In this document: positions 44,524 to 52,724 of the stretch, one piece after another
Numbering within the stretch: the first letter of the stretch is position 1
Layout: every line of letters begins with the position of its first letter
Assembly (NCBI RefSeq): GCF_002834385.1
Contig: NZ_PITQ01000008.1
Location: 1 to 64,000, forward strand
Direction of reading: 5' to 3'
Length of the DNA: 64,000 nt
Source of the DNA: Rahnella sp. AA
Lineage (GTDB): Bacteria; Pseudomonadota; Gammaproteobacteria; Enterobacterales; Enterobacteriaceae
Program-made: the position numbers and the translations under genes
The notes under the pieces: model-generated
The model's database searches: none
The model's input: the letters and a program-made list of their open reading frames with translations, nothing else
Told to the model about the DNA's origin: nothing

Positions 44524-45399
44524 CTATTTTTCAATAGGTTGTGGCGTATCCGCAACCAGAACCGCACCGCAGTGCGCGCAAAATTTGGCATCAATTTCAT
44601 GGCCTGAATGCAGACAAGTCTGGCAAGAACGGGCAGCACGCCCCTTTTCTAACTCTTGTGACATATAAGCCGTTAAAATACCGGTCGGAACAGCAATGAT
44701 CGAATACCCCAGCAGAATCAGCACCGATGCCAGCATTCTGCCGATCGCCGTATGCGGCGTAATATCGCCATAACCCACCGTCGTCAGCGTCACCACCGCC
44801 CAATAAACAGACGCACCGAGCGAGGTAAATCCGTCCTTCCCGCCCTCGACGGCAAACATCAGCCCGCCAAACAAACACAAGATGATCGCCACAAAGCCAA
44901 AGAAGATACCCAGCTTACGTTTTGCCCGCATCAGGCTGCGCCACAAGATCCCGGCGTCGCTCATATAGCGAAGCAGTTTCAGAACACGCAGGACACGCAG
45001 AATCCTCAGCAACCGTATCAGCACAATCAGATCCGTGGCCGTGCCAAAGGACGGGATCAGCCAGATAATAAACATCGGCAAAATAGTCAGCAGATCGATA
45101 ATGCCGAAAAAACTCAGCGGATAGCGCGTTTTTCGCGGGGATGAAAACACCCGCAGAACGTATTCCACGGTAAACAGCGCGGTAAAGGCGGCTTCAGCCA
45201 GACCGAACCACCAGAGAATGTTTGGCGTATTGGGGAATAAATCGGTGGCACTGGATTCGAAGAACAGAATAAACACGCTGAGCAGCGACACGAAGATCCA
45301 GAATGCCTCCATCCGGCGGCCACTGCGGGTACGGTGCTCAAATAAAAGCGCGTAACATCTGCGCCGTGGAGAAGCCAGAAAACGAAAATCCTGTGACAT
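44524..45399 (-). CDS. Voltage-gated-type potassium channel with C-terminal zinc ribbon
   Basis: A 291-residue six-helix ion channel. The S4 segment carries regularly spaced Arg (R-L-L-R-I-L-R-V-L-R-V-L-K at 129-141), and the pore has the potassium selectivity filter T-V-G-Y-G-D at 207-212. Unusually the short C-terminus has two CxxC pairs (Cys259, Cys262, Cys274, Cys277) that would form a zinc ribbon in the cytoplasm. I use the Met read from 45399; a 30-residue longer version from 45489 is possible and neither has a strong ribosome site. It lacks the RCK domain of Escherichia coli Kch. Physiological role is unknown. Confidence 0.85.
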   Translation of the reverse strand: MSQDFRFLASPRRRCYALLFEHRTRSGRRMEAFWIFVSLLSVFILFFESSATDLFPNTPNILWWFGLAEAAFTALFTVEYVLRVFSSPRKTRYPLSFFGIIDLLTILPMFIIWLIPSFGTATDLIVLIRLLRILRVLRVLKLLRYMSDAGILWRSLMRAKRKLGIFFGFVAIILCLFGGLMFAVEGGKDGFTSLGASVYWAVVTLTTVGYGDITPHTAIGRMLASVLILLGYSIIAVPTGILTAYMSQELEKGRAARSCQTCLHSGHEIDAKFCAHCGAVLVADTPQPIEK

Positions 45400-45555
45400 A
45401 ATCAGCACCGGCAAACGAGAATACCGGCAAGAATAGACGCTTTTACCCATCGCGCCTACAGATTGAAAGCCAAAAAAAACGCCGGTCACATAATGTCTCT
45501 GACAGACAGGATATGAACGACGTTTACTGACCGGCGTATTGTGCTGTTTGAAAAA

Positions 45556-45894
45556 TTAATCCATTAATTCAGAGACCGCGTGGCGAACGTACGCCGTAAT
45601 TTGTGCGACATCGTCGGCGTTAGCGCTGCCGCCGCCAATGGACCGCACGGTATTCTCCAGATGGCCTATATCCTGCTCAACTTTCTTCGCAATCTGCACT
45701 TTTACGATGGTGTCAACCGAAGAGATAAATGCCCGCATGACGGCTTTCAGCGCGAAAATCTCACCAAAAGAATCATATGCAGGTTTGTCAGCAGCGGTTG
45801 GTTGAGCTGCCCGTGGTGGCAAGTTTTTCAGCCTGTCCACATGTTCAATCATCAGATCCATATCTCTGATGAGTTCATCAAAACTCTTAGCCAC
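45556..45894 (-). CDS. Small helical protein of unknown function (GTG start)
   Basis: A 112-residue soluble protein. I start it at the GTG read from 45894, which has AAGGA six bases upstream and gives M-A-K-S-F-D-E-L-I-R-D-M-D-L; the longer open frame to 46032 is Cys-rich and looks non-coding. The sequence is mostly helical, with an acidic N-terminus, a Pro/Ala linker (P-P-R-A-A-Q-P-T-A) and a helical C-terminal half ending H-A-V-S-E-L-M-D. There is no signal peptide or membrane segment. I do not recognise the family. Confidence 0.6.
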   Translation of the reverse strand: MAKSFDELIRDMDLMIEHVDRLKNLPPRAAQPTAADKPAYDSFGEIFALKAVMRAFISSVDTIVKVQIAKKVEQDIGHLENTVRSIGGGSANADDVAQITAYVRHAVSELMD

Positions 45895-46059
45895 TGATTT
45901 TCCTTCGCCCGGCGAAAGGCAGCAGGATACCACTGCGCTTACAAGCCGAGAAGTCACAGAAAGGTGTAAAGCATAAATTTCGCCACAATGCGCCTGCCCC
46001 GCGGTTCGCAATGAACATAGGGAAAGGCGCATCAGGTCGCTATTTAATCAGGTGGCTTA

Positions 46060-47121
46060 TTATCCGGCGTTTTTCAGTGAAGCCATGTCGACAACAAAGC
46101 GGTATTTCACGTCGCTTTTCAGCATACGTTCGTAAGCGCCATTGATGTCCTGCATGTCGATCATTTCAACATCACAAGAAATGTCGTGTTCCGCGCAGAA
46201 ATCCAGCATTTCCTGGGTTTCTGCGATGCCACCGATCAGGGATCCGGCAACAGTTTTGCGGCCCATCACCAGTTTACCGCTGTGCAGCGCAGGTTCGATT
46301 GGCTCAATCAGGCCAACCAGAATATGCGTACCGTCGCGTTTCAGGGTATCCAGATATGGGTTCAGATCATGTGGATTCGGCACGGTATCGAGGATGAAAT
46401 CAAAGTGGCTTTTTACCGCAGCCATTTGTTCTTCATCGGTAGACAGCACAACGTGGTCCGCGCCCAGACGGTACGCTTCCTGCTCTTTGCCTTTAGAACG
46501 CGTGAACAGCGTGACATCCGCACCCAGCGCTTTAGCAAATTTCAGACCCATGTGGCCCAGACCGCCCAGGCCCACAATCGCCACTTTATGGCCTTTACCG
46601 ACTTTCCAGTGCATCAGCGGAGAGTAAGTCGTGATACCGGCACAGAGCAACGGTGCAGCAGATTTGATGTCCAGCTTTTCAGAAACACGCAGAACGAACT
46701 TTTCTGAAACAACGATTTGTTCGGAATAACCGCCGTAGGTCATCATGTTGTCATGGCGATCGTGGCTGTTATAAGTCATGGTAGCGCCTTCTTCACAGTA
46801 CTGTTCCAGGCTTTCCGCACAAGATTCACAGTGCTGACAAGAATCGACCATACATCCGACGCCGACAGTATCGCCAACGTTGAAACCTTTTACTTTCGCG
46901 CCAACTTGCTTAACGCGACCGATAATTTCATGCCCCGGTACCATCGGATAAATGCTTTGATGCCATTCATTACGAGCCTGATGGATGTCTGAGTGACACA
47001 CACCACAATACAGAATGTCGATCACAACGTCGGTATCACGCGGGTCACGGCGAACAAAATTATGAGGCGCGAGAGGCGCATCCGCTGAAAGTGCAGCGAA
47101 ACCACGAACGTTAAGAGTCAT
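46060..47121 (-). CDS. Zinc-dependent NAD(P) alcohol dehydrogenase, YahK/cinnamyl-alcohol-dehydrogenase-like
   Basis: A 353-residue medium-chain dehydrogenase. Catalytic zinc ligands are Cys42 (G-V-C-H-S-D), His64 (G-H-E) and Cys160. The structural zinc site is Cys95, Cys98, Cys101 and Cys109. The cofactor motif is G-L-G-G-L-G at 184-189, followed by L-F-T-R-S-K, which suits NADPH. Close relatives such as YahK reduce a broad range of aldehydes, so aldehyde detoxification is likely. It is preceded by a Shine-Dalgarno-like AGGAG and appears to be a single-gene unit. Confidence 0.9.
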   Translation of the reverse strand: MTLNVRGFAALSADAPLAPHNFVRRDPRDTDVVIDILYCGVCHSDIHQARNEWHQSIYPMVPGHEIIGRVKQVGAKVKGFNVGDTVGVGCMVDSCQHCESCAESLEQYCEEGATMTYNSHDRHDNMMTYGGYSEQIVVSEKFVLRVSEKLDIKSAAPLLCAGITTYSPLMHWKVGKGHKVAIVGLGGLGHMGLKFAKALGADVTLFTRSKGKEQEAYRLGADHVVLSTDEEQMAAVKSHFDFILDTVPNPHDLNPYLDTLKRDGTHILVGLIEPIEPALHSGKLVMGRKTVAGSLIGGIAETQEMLDFCAEHDISCDVEMIDMQDINGAYERMLKSDVKYRFVVDMASLKNAG

Positions 47122-47326
47122 TTGTTTCTCCTGATAGGCTAACGGAATACTTCATGCCCGCACGAACTGCAGGCACGGGTAAAGTATGAAGGTTTCAGGT
47201 TACAAACAGGTATAACGATTCTCGCCATTGCTTGCCTGAATCTGTTTTATTCCGGAGATTTAAGGCGGATTGAGCAAGGTTTGGGCAGTGACGCCGCGAA
47301 GGTGCAGCGCCACCTTTCAGGCAGGG

Positions 47327-48337
47327 CTAAATCAGGCCAGCGTCTTTGAGCTCACTTTTCAGATACGCATAATAGATAGGCGCCGCAATCACACCGGGAA
47401 TGCCAAATGCGGCCTCGAAGACCAGCATCGCCAGCAGTACTTCCCAGGATTTCGCTTTGATACGGCTACCCACAATCCGTGCATTCAGGAAGTATTCAAC
47501 TTTATGAATGATGATGAGATATGCCAGCACCAGTGCGCCCACCCACAGCGACAGCGACAGGCCGACAATGAAAATCAAGGTGTTGGAAATCAGGTTACCC
47601 ACCACCGGCAATAAACCGCACACGAATGTCACCACCACCAGTGTTTTCGCCAGCGGCAAATGGATGCCAAACAGCGGCAAAATGCCGAACAGGAAGATCG
47701 CCGACAGCACGGTGTTAATCAGCGAGATCTGGAACTGGGCAAAGACAACATTGCGGAAAGCTTCGCCGAGCAGACGCACACGTTGCAGCAAATCTTTTTT
47801 CAGCGGTGCATGGTGCTCACCCTGCGCCGGGTGCTGAAGCGAAATAATCGCCCCCAGGATCATCCCGATAATCATGGTCAGGAAAACGTGCGCGGCGTTC
47901 TTGCCGAACGTCTGAATCATCACGATATGCTCACGCAGCCACTGAAGAAAAGTGCGCTGCAGCTCTTCAATATTTGCCGGCAGATAATGCAGCAATACCG
48001 GCGACAAACGGCTTTGCGCATCGCTCAGCAACCCCGAGACCATCGCATTAAACGCCACCGGGTTTTTCACATCTTCCATAAGGAAATCAGCTATGCCGGC
48101 AATCGCCAGTGTCAGGCAACTGACTACCAGTGTGCCGATAAAAGCCACCACCACCCAGCGGGCACGTTCGCCGCTGATGATCTTTTGAAAGTATGGTGTA
48201 AGCGCGTTGATCAGTTCAAACACCAGAAAACCAGCAATAAAGCACGCCAGTAAATGAAGAGGAAGAATCAGTAACAGCCCGCCCATCACAATCAATACAC
48301 TGAGCCAGCGAATTTGATTCGATCTCATAATCTGCAT
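47327..48337 (-). CDS. AI-2E family transporter (PerM/TqsA-like permease)
   Basis: A 336-residue inner-membrane protein of the AI-2E transporter family with about eight helices. The pattern is an N-terminal helix pair, a periplasmic helical region (about 90-150) and a C-terminal block including V-C-G-L-L-P-V-V-G-N-L-I-S-N and V-G-S-R-I-K-A-K-S-W-E-V-L-L-A-M-L-V-F-E. Despite the family name, members have varied roles including Na+/H+ exchange, so the cargo is not assigned. The Met read from 48337 has AAGGA eight bases upstream; a longer version to 48388 is less likely. Confidence 0.85.
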   Translation of the reverse strand: MQIMRSNQIRWLSVLIVMGGLLLILPLHLLACFIAGFLVFELINALTPYFQKIISGERARWVVVAFIGTLVVSCLTLAIAGIADFLMEDVKNPVAFNAMVSGLLSDAQSRLSPVLLHYLPANIEELQRTFLQWLREHIVMIQTFGKNAAHVFLTMIIGMILGAIISLQHPAQGEHHAPLKKDLLQRVRLLGEAFRNVVFAQFQISLINTVLSAIFLFGILPLFGIHLPLAKTLVVVTFVCGLLPVVGNLISNTLIFIVGLSLSLWVGALVLAYLIIIHKVEYFLNARIVGSRIKAKSWEVLLAMLVFEAAFGIPGVIAAPIYYAYLKSELKDAGLI

Positions 48338-48855
48338 TACCTGTATCCTTAAAATCTCTGTATACCGGGCGTCGCCCAAGCGTGGCACCCATCATATCAC
48401 CGAAGTCTGGCGCACAATCTGCTAACTACCTAAACCGTTAAGAAAATTTTGACAGTCGCGTGAGACGCTTGTTCATTTCATTGGAAAGCCCGCAAAGCGC
48501 CCGGAATTCCGTTACAAAAATCGTCCTGCCTGCTCTCTTTTCGTTATATCCGGTCATCTGCGCGGGTTAATTATTCTGATATTCCGCATACGGCCTCCCT
48601 GATTCGCCAGCGATATTTTCCGGCGCAGTTATTTATTTTGTCAGATAACAAAAGCGCGGGCATACAGAGTAATTTCCTATGACCGCCCTCAGTTTTGTAT
48701 CTTGCGTTCAGGGTTTGTGCTTGTTACTTTCCGGCTCACGCTTTTATTTATACGAAATAAAAATATGTAATAACACGCAGTTATTACAGGCGTATTTGTC
48801 ATACCGGTCATCATCAAAAATATAAAACAAACACAACATCCTTGAGGGACAAACC
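48338..48855. other. Intergenic region upstream of the DUF969 cluster
   Basis: This 518-base gap between divergent genes becomes AT-rich toward 48856. It must hold both promoters. I found no hairpin terminator, tRNA, repeat or convincing small ORF; a 70-codon minus-strand frame here has no ribosome site. Confidence 0.45.
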
Positions 48856-49545
48856 ATGTGGGTTTTAATTGGTATTCCGATCGTCGTGCTCGGTTTTGCA
48901 CTGCGATTTAATCCATTATTAGTTGTCACGGTGGCCGGTATTTCTACCGGTCTGGCGGGCGGTATGCACACCGTCGAAATAATCAGCGCGTTCGGAAAAG
49001 CCTTCACCGATAACCGCTATATGGGCCTGATCTGGCTGACGCTGCCGGTGATCGCCATACTTGAACGCAGCGGCCTGAAAGAACAGGCGCGGCACCTGAT
49101 TTCCAAGGTTCATGCGGCGACAACAGGGCGTGTTCTGATGTTGTATTTCTTCCTGCGCCAGATGACGGCTGCGTTAGGGCTCAACTCTCTGGGCGGGCAC
49201 GCGCAGATGGTGCGTCCGCTGATCGCCCCGATGGCCGAAGCAGCAGCCACCACCAAATACGGTGATTTGCCCAATGATGTCCGCCAGAAAATTCGCGCGC
49301 ATGCGGCGGCAGCAGATAATGTGGCGGTCTTCTTCGGCGAAGATATCTTTATTGCCGTGCAGTCGATTCTGTTAATTAAAGGTTTCCTGGAACAATACGG
49401 AATAAATGTGGAACCTCTGCACCTTTCCGTCTGGGCCATTCCAACAGCGATTGCCGCACTGATTATTCATTTTATTCGTTTGTGGCTGCTTGACCGCTCA
49501 CTGGCTAAACGTTTCGACGCTCAACACGGGGGCGCAGCGAAATGA
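48856..49545 (+). CDS. DUF969 membrane protein (putative permease subunit)
   Basis: A 229-residue integral membrane protein of the DUF969 family, with about five helices. Conserved-looking stretches are L-G-F-A-L-R-F-N-P-L-L-V-V-T-V-A-G at the start, L-P-V-I-A-I-L-E-R-S-G-L-K-E-Q-A near residue 60 and A-A-A-A-D-N-V-A-V-F-F-G-E-D-I-F in the middle. Its stop overlaps the DUF979 start (ATGA). The two membrane families occur together, so they probably form the two parts of one transporter. The middle motif with polar residues in a membrane context could be a substrate site. The cargo is unknown. Confidence 0.82.
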   Translation: MWVLIGIPIVVLGFALRFNPLLVVTVAGISTGLAGGMHTVEIISAFGKAFTDNRYMGLIWLTLPVIAILERSGLKEQARHLISKVHAATTGRVLMLYFFLRQMTAALGLNSLGGHAQMVRPLIAPMAEAAATTKYGDLPNDVRQKIRAHAAAADNVAVFFGEDIFIAVQSILLIKGFLEQYGINVEPLHLSVWAIPTAIAALIIHFIRLWLLDRSLAKRFDAQHGGAAK

Positions 49546-50492
49546 TCACTTTGCAAACCGTTTATATTCTCGCGGGACTGATGTTCTGCGCTTATGCCTT
49601 CTTTAACCTGCGCGATAAAAGCAACGCCCGTCGCTATGTCAACGCGCTGTTCTGGGGGATTTACGGCATCACGTTCCTGTTTGGCGGTGAATTACCGCAT
49701 TTTGTGACCGGCTGCATGGCCATTTTGCTGGCAGTGATTGCGGGTACAGGGAAATTGGGGAAAGGGAAATCAGACGCCGAACAACCTGAGCAGGTAGAAA
49801 AACGTGAGGCCGGTGCGAAACGTTTTGGCAACCGGTTGTTTATCCCTGCCCTGCTGATCCCCATTGTGACGCTGATTGGCACACTGACGCTGAAATACAC
49901 GCCGCTGGTGGAAGCCAAAAACGTCACGCTGATTTCACTGGTGATCGGCACGCTGGTGGCCTTTATCGTGGCACTCATTATGCTGCGGGATTCGCCGGTC
50001 AAAGCCATCAAGGCGGGCGGCCAGACGATGGATACCGTCGGCTGGGCGGCAATTTTGCCGCAAATGCTGGCCGCTCTGGGTGCGCTGTTTGCGCTGGCAG
50101 GCGTCGGTGGCGTTGTCTCTGAGCTGGTTAAAAATATTATTCCACTGGGTTCGCCGCTGGCTATCGTCATCGCTTACACCTTCGGTATGGCATTGTTTAC
50201 CATGATTATGGGCAACGGGTTCGCGGCGTTTCCGGTCATGACAGCCGGCATCGGTTTACCGCTCATCGTCAACCAGCTCGGGGGCAACCCGGCCATCATG
50301 GGGGCGATTGGTATGCTCTCCGGCTTCTGCGGCACCCTGATGACCCCGATGGCCGCTAATTTCAATATCGTGCCTGCGGCGTTGCTTGAATTGCAGGACA
50401 AAAATGGCGTGATAAAAGCACAGTGGAAAACCGGCGTATTACTGTTGCTGGTCAACACCGCGTTTATGTATTTATTTGTGTTCCGTTTCTGA
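49542..50492 (+). CDS. DUF979 membrane protein (putative permease subunit)
   Basis: A 316-residue integral membrane protein of the DUF979 family with about nine helices. A charged cytoplasmic loop lies near residues 70-100 (K-G-K-S-D-A-E-Q-P-E-Q). A motif G-N-G-F-A-A-F-P-V-M-T-A-G-I-G and a G-T-L-M-T-P-M-A-A-N-F-N segment lie toward the C-terminus and recall the re-entrant loops of anion transporters, an impression rather than an alignment. It is translationally coupled to DUF969 and followed 12 bases later by DUF2891, giving a three-gene operon. Confidence 0.82.
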   Translation: MITLQTVYILAGLMFCAYAFFNLRDKSNARRYVNALFWGIYGITFLFGGELPHFVTGCMAILLAVIAGTGKLGKGKSDAEQPEQVEKREAGAKRFGNRLFIPALLIPIVTLIGTLTLKYTPLVEAKNVTLISLVIGTLVAFIVALIMLRDSPVKAIKAGGQTMDTVGWAAILPQMLAALGALFALAGVGGVVSELVKNIIPLGSPLAIVIAYTFGMALFTMIMGNGFAAFPVMTAGIGLPLIVNQLGGNPAIMGAIGMLSGFCGTLMTPMAANFNIVPAALLELQDKNGVIKAQWKTGVLLLLVNTAFMYLFVFRF

Positions 50493-50504
50493 TAAGGAAA
50501 GACG

Positions 50505-51527
50505 ATGGCGACGCAGCTCACCACCACACTGACGCCAGAAATGGCGTCCCGTTTTGCCTCACTGGCGCTGAACCATTTAACGCGTGAGTTTCCGAATAAA
50601 CTGATGCATGCGATGAGCAGCGCGGAAGACGCAAAAACACCGCGCCAGCTACACCCGATTTTTTACGGCAGCTACGACTGGCATTCCTGCGTCCACGGCT
50701 ACTGGCTGTTATTACGGTTGCTGGATCGCTTCCCGGATTTACCGGTAGCCGGTGCGATTATTGCCGTGGTCAGCGCGCATTTCACCGACGAGAACGTAGC
50801 CGGCGAGATGGCCTATCTGCGCCAGCCGCAGCACGCCGGATTTGAACGGCCTTACGGCTGGGCCTGGTTCCTGGCGCTGACGCAGCAGCTGCACGAAATG
50901 GCGTTGCCGCAGGCGGCGCAGTGGGCAAAAACGCTGGCACCAATGAGCAGGTTCTTTGAGAAAAGTTTTGCGGATTTCCTGCCGAAAGCCACCTATCCGC
51001 TGCGCGTCGGCAGCCATTTCAATACGGCCTTTGCGCTGGCACTGACGCTTGATTACGCCCGCCGCGTAAAGCATCACAAACTGGCGGAACTGATTGAGGA
51101 AACCGCACTGCGCTGGCACCTGGAAGATGTGCACTGTCAGGCCTGGGAACCCGGTGGCGACGAGTTTCTTTCGCCGTCACTGATGGAGGCGGAGCTGATG
51201 CGCCGCGTGTTGCCGGCTGAAGCGTTTGTCACCTGGTTTGGCCGGTTTCTGCCGGATCTGGCTTACAGCCAGCCTGCGACGTTGTTCACCCCAGCCACCG
51301 TTACCGATCGCAGCGACGGTAAAATTGGCCATCTGGACGGATTGAATCTGAGCCGTGCCTGGTGTCAGCGGGCTCTTGCCTCTGCGCTGCCAGAAGGTGA
51401 CCGTCGCGCAGCGCTGCTTCGTCAGAGCGCAGAAACACACTTACGCAGTGCGCTGGATCACCTCGACAGCACCTATATGGGTGAGCACTGGCTGGCGACG
51501 TTTGCCCTCCTGGCACTCGAAGCCTGA
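50505..51527 (+). CDS. DUF2891 cytoplasmic protein (putative enzyme)
   Basis: A 340-residue soluble protein of the DUF2891 family. It is helical and rich in Trp and His, with a strongly patterned N-terminal segment H-P-I-F-Y-G-S-Y-D-W-H-S-C-V-H-G-Y-W near residue 45 and E-P-G-G-D-E-F-L-S-P-S near 210. These clustered His/Asp/Cys/Trp residues look like the active-site cleft of an alpha/alpha-toroid glycan- or acid-processing enzyme, but no reaction is known. There is no signal peptide, so it would act on what the DUF969/DUF979 pair imports. It ends shortly before the convergent LpxA-like gene. Confidence 0.8.
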   Translation: MATQLTTTLTPEMASRFASLALNHLTREFPNKLMHAMSSAEDAKTPRQLHPIFYGSYDWHSCVHGYWLLLRLLDRFPDLPVAGAIIAVVSAHFTDENVAGEMAYLRQPQHAGFERPYGWAWFLALTQQLHEMALPQAAQWAKTLAPMSRFFEKSFADFLPKATYPLRVGSHFNTAFALALTLDYARRVKHHKLAELIEETALRWHLEDVHCQAWEPGGDEFLSPSLMEAELMRRVLPAEAFVTWFGRFLPDLAYSQPATLFTPATVTDRSDGKIGHLDGLNLSRAWCQRALASALPEGDRRAALLRQSAETHLRSALDHLDSTYMGEHWLATFALLALEA

Positions 51528-51575
51528 CCGTTGCCTCTTCCTCTGGTCAATCTCAGGCGTGTTGATTATCAATAT

Positions 51576-52367
51576 TCACCGGATAATCCCGCGCGCTGAC
51601 CGGAGGAAGAATTCACTAAAGTGCCGCAGAAGGGGGTATTCCACACAGAGCCGCGTTGTTTCTTCCATCACCTGCTCTTTAACCGCCTGCTGATGGTATA
51701 TCAGGTCATACAAATGGTGGATGGCTGCCCGTTGTGCCGCGTCAGCACCAAGATAACCGGCGGACTGCTCATTTATCCCTTTCGGCTGTGCATGATTACC
51801 TTCAGCCAGCACAAACGGTGGCACATCCTGAACCACTCCGGAACGTTGCAGCAGGCGAGTCCCGGCCCCCACCACACAGTATTGGTGTATCGCGCATAAT
51901 GCAGCAATGTGGGAGAAATCACCCACCCCGACATGCCCGGCAAGGCCGCTGTGTTCGCCCATAAAAACTTCATTGCCAACCTGACAGTCATGCCCGATAT
52001 GCACGCCGCGTTCGAAGACGTTCAGATTGCCTATTCGCGTCATCCCCCCTCCCTGTTCCGTGCCCCGGTGGAGCGTCGTGTGGCAGCCAATCCGGTTGCC
52101 GTCACCGATGACAAGGCCTGAAGGCTCTCCGGCATATTTCAAATCCTGACTGATTTCCCCGATGGATGACCCCATACCAATCTGGTTTTTAGTGCCGATT
52201 TTAGTATTGCCATTGATGACGACATGGGGCGAGATGATGGTTCCTTCGCCAATTTGCACACTGGCGGAAATAATACAAAAAGGCCCGATGACGACATGCG
52301 CGCCGATAAGGGCACCGGGTTCAACGATACTGCTGGCCGCAATGGTGGCCGAAGATGAAATCAACAC
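51576..52367 (-). CDS. LpxA paralogue (left-handed beta-helix acyltransferase)
   Basis: A 263-residue hexapeptide-repeat protein with clear homology to UDP-N-acetylglucosamine acyltransferase LpxA across its length (H-V-V-I-N-G-N-T-K-I-G, S-Q-D-L-K-Y-A-G-E-P, H-R-G-T-x-Q-G-G-G). The catalytic-type His pair V-H-I-G-H-D-C (His123, His126) and later His in L-A-G-H and A-I-H-Q-Y-C are kept. The acyl-length ruler (Gly172-Gly173 of Escherichia coli) reads L-Q here. It is not in the lpxD-fabZ-lpxA-lpxB operon, so it is a second, stand-alone copy. The start is GTG with AAGGA five bases upstream. It may acylate a different sugar or use another chain length. Confidence 0.85.
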   Translation of the reverse strand: MLISSSATIAASSIVEPGALIGAHVVIGPFCIISASVQIGEGTIISPHVVINGNTKIGTKNQIGMGSSIGEISQDLKYAGEPSGLVIGDGNRIGCHTTLHRGTEQGGGMTRIGNLNVFERGVHIGHDCQVGNEVFMGEHSGLAGHVGVGDFSHIAALCAIHQYCVVGAGTRLLQRSGVVQDVPPFVLAEGNHAQPKGINEQSAGYLGADAAQRAAIHHLYDLIYHQQAVKEQVMEETTRLCVEYPLLRHFSEFFLRSARGIIR

Positions 52368-52615
52368 AGACGTCCTTCTGCCAGCCGGTGGGCTGCCAGT
52401 GATGAATTAAACTTGCCAGGATTAATCAGAGATGGGGCAAAATGAGCGGGGAATGCGCACTCAGAAAGGTTTAAACGATAGGTTGTTTTTCAACCACAGC
52501 ATCGTTATGCCGCACAGCATAAGGCTTCAGGCACTAAAAACCTCGCTGTTATATTTTATTTATTTTCTGAACCTTTCCGAAAACACTCCCCCCATTAAAA
52601 TATTATGACAATTAC

Positions 52616-52632
52616 ATTAAGGCTTTCTTAAG
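52616..52632 (+). promoter_or_regulatory. PmrA (BasR) box upstream of eptA
   Basis: ATTAAG-GCTTT-CTTAAG matches the PmrA direct-repeat consensus YTTAAK-N5-YTTAAK at 11 of 12 half-site positions. Ten bases downstream is a TATGAT -10 hexamer (52643-52648), the spacing used by PmrA-activated promoters. About 90 bases lie between the box and the eptA start. Confidence 0.75.
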
Positions 52633-52642
52633 CTTGAACTCA

Positions 52643-52648
52643 TATGAT
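52643..52648 (+). promoter_or_regulatory. -10 hexamer of the eptA promoter
   Basis: TATGAT, ten bases past the PmrA box, with no good -35, as expected for an activator-dependent promoter. The predicted transcript would have a leader of about 70 bases. Confidence 0.55.
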
Positions 52649-52724
52649 ATCCAGCCATTCATTTCCATGCGTTATGTTTCCCTCGCATTAACGCCTGCTA
52701 TATTTATTTTGCTGGGAGTTATCT

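Noticed and set aside
45895..46032. N-terminal extension of the small protein at 45556
   Set aside because: It is Cys-rich, lacks a ribosome site, and the GTG at 45894 with AAGGA gives a better start.
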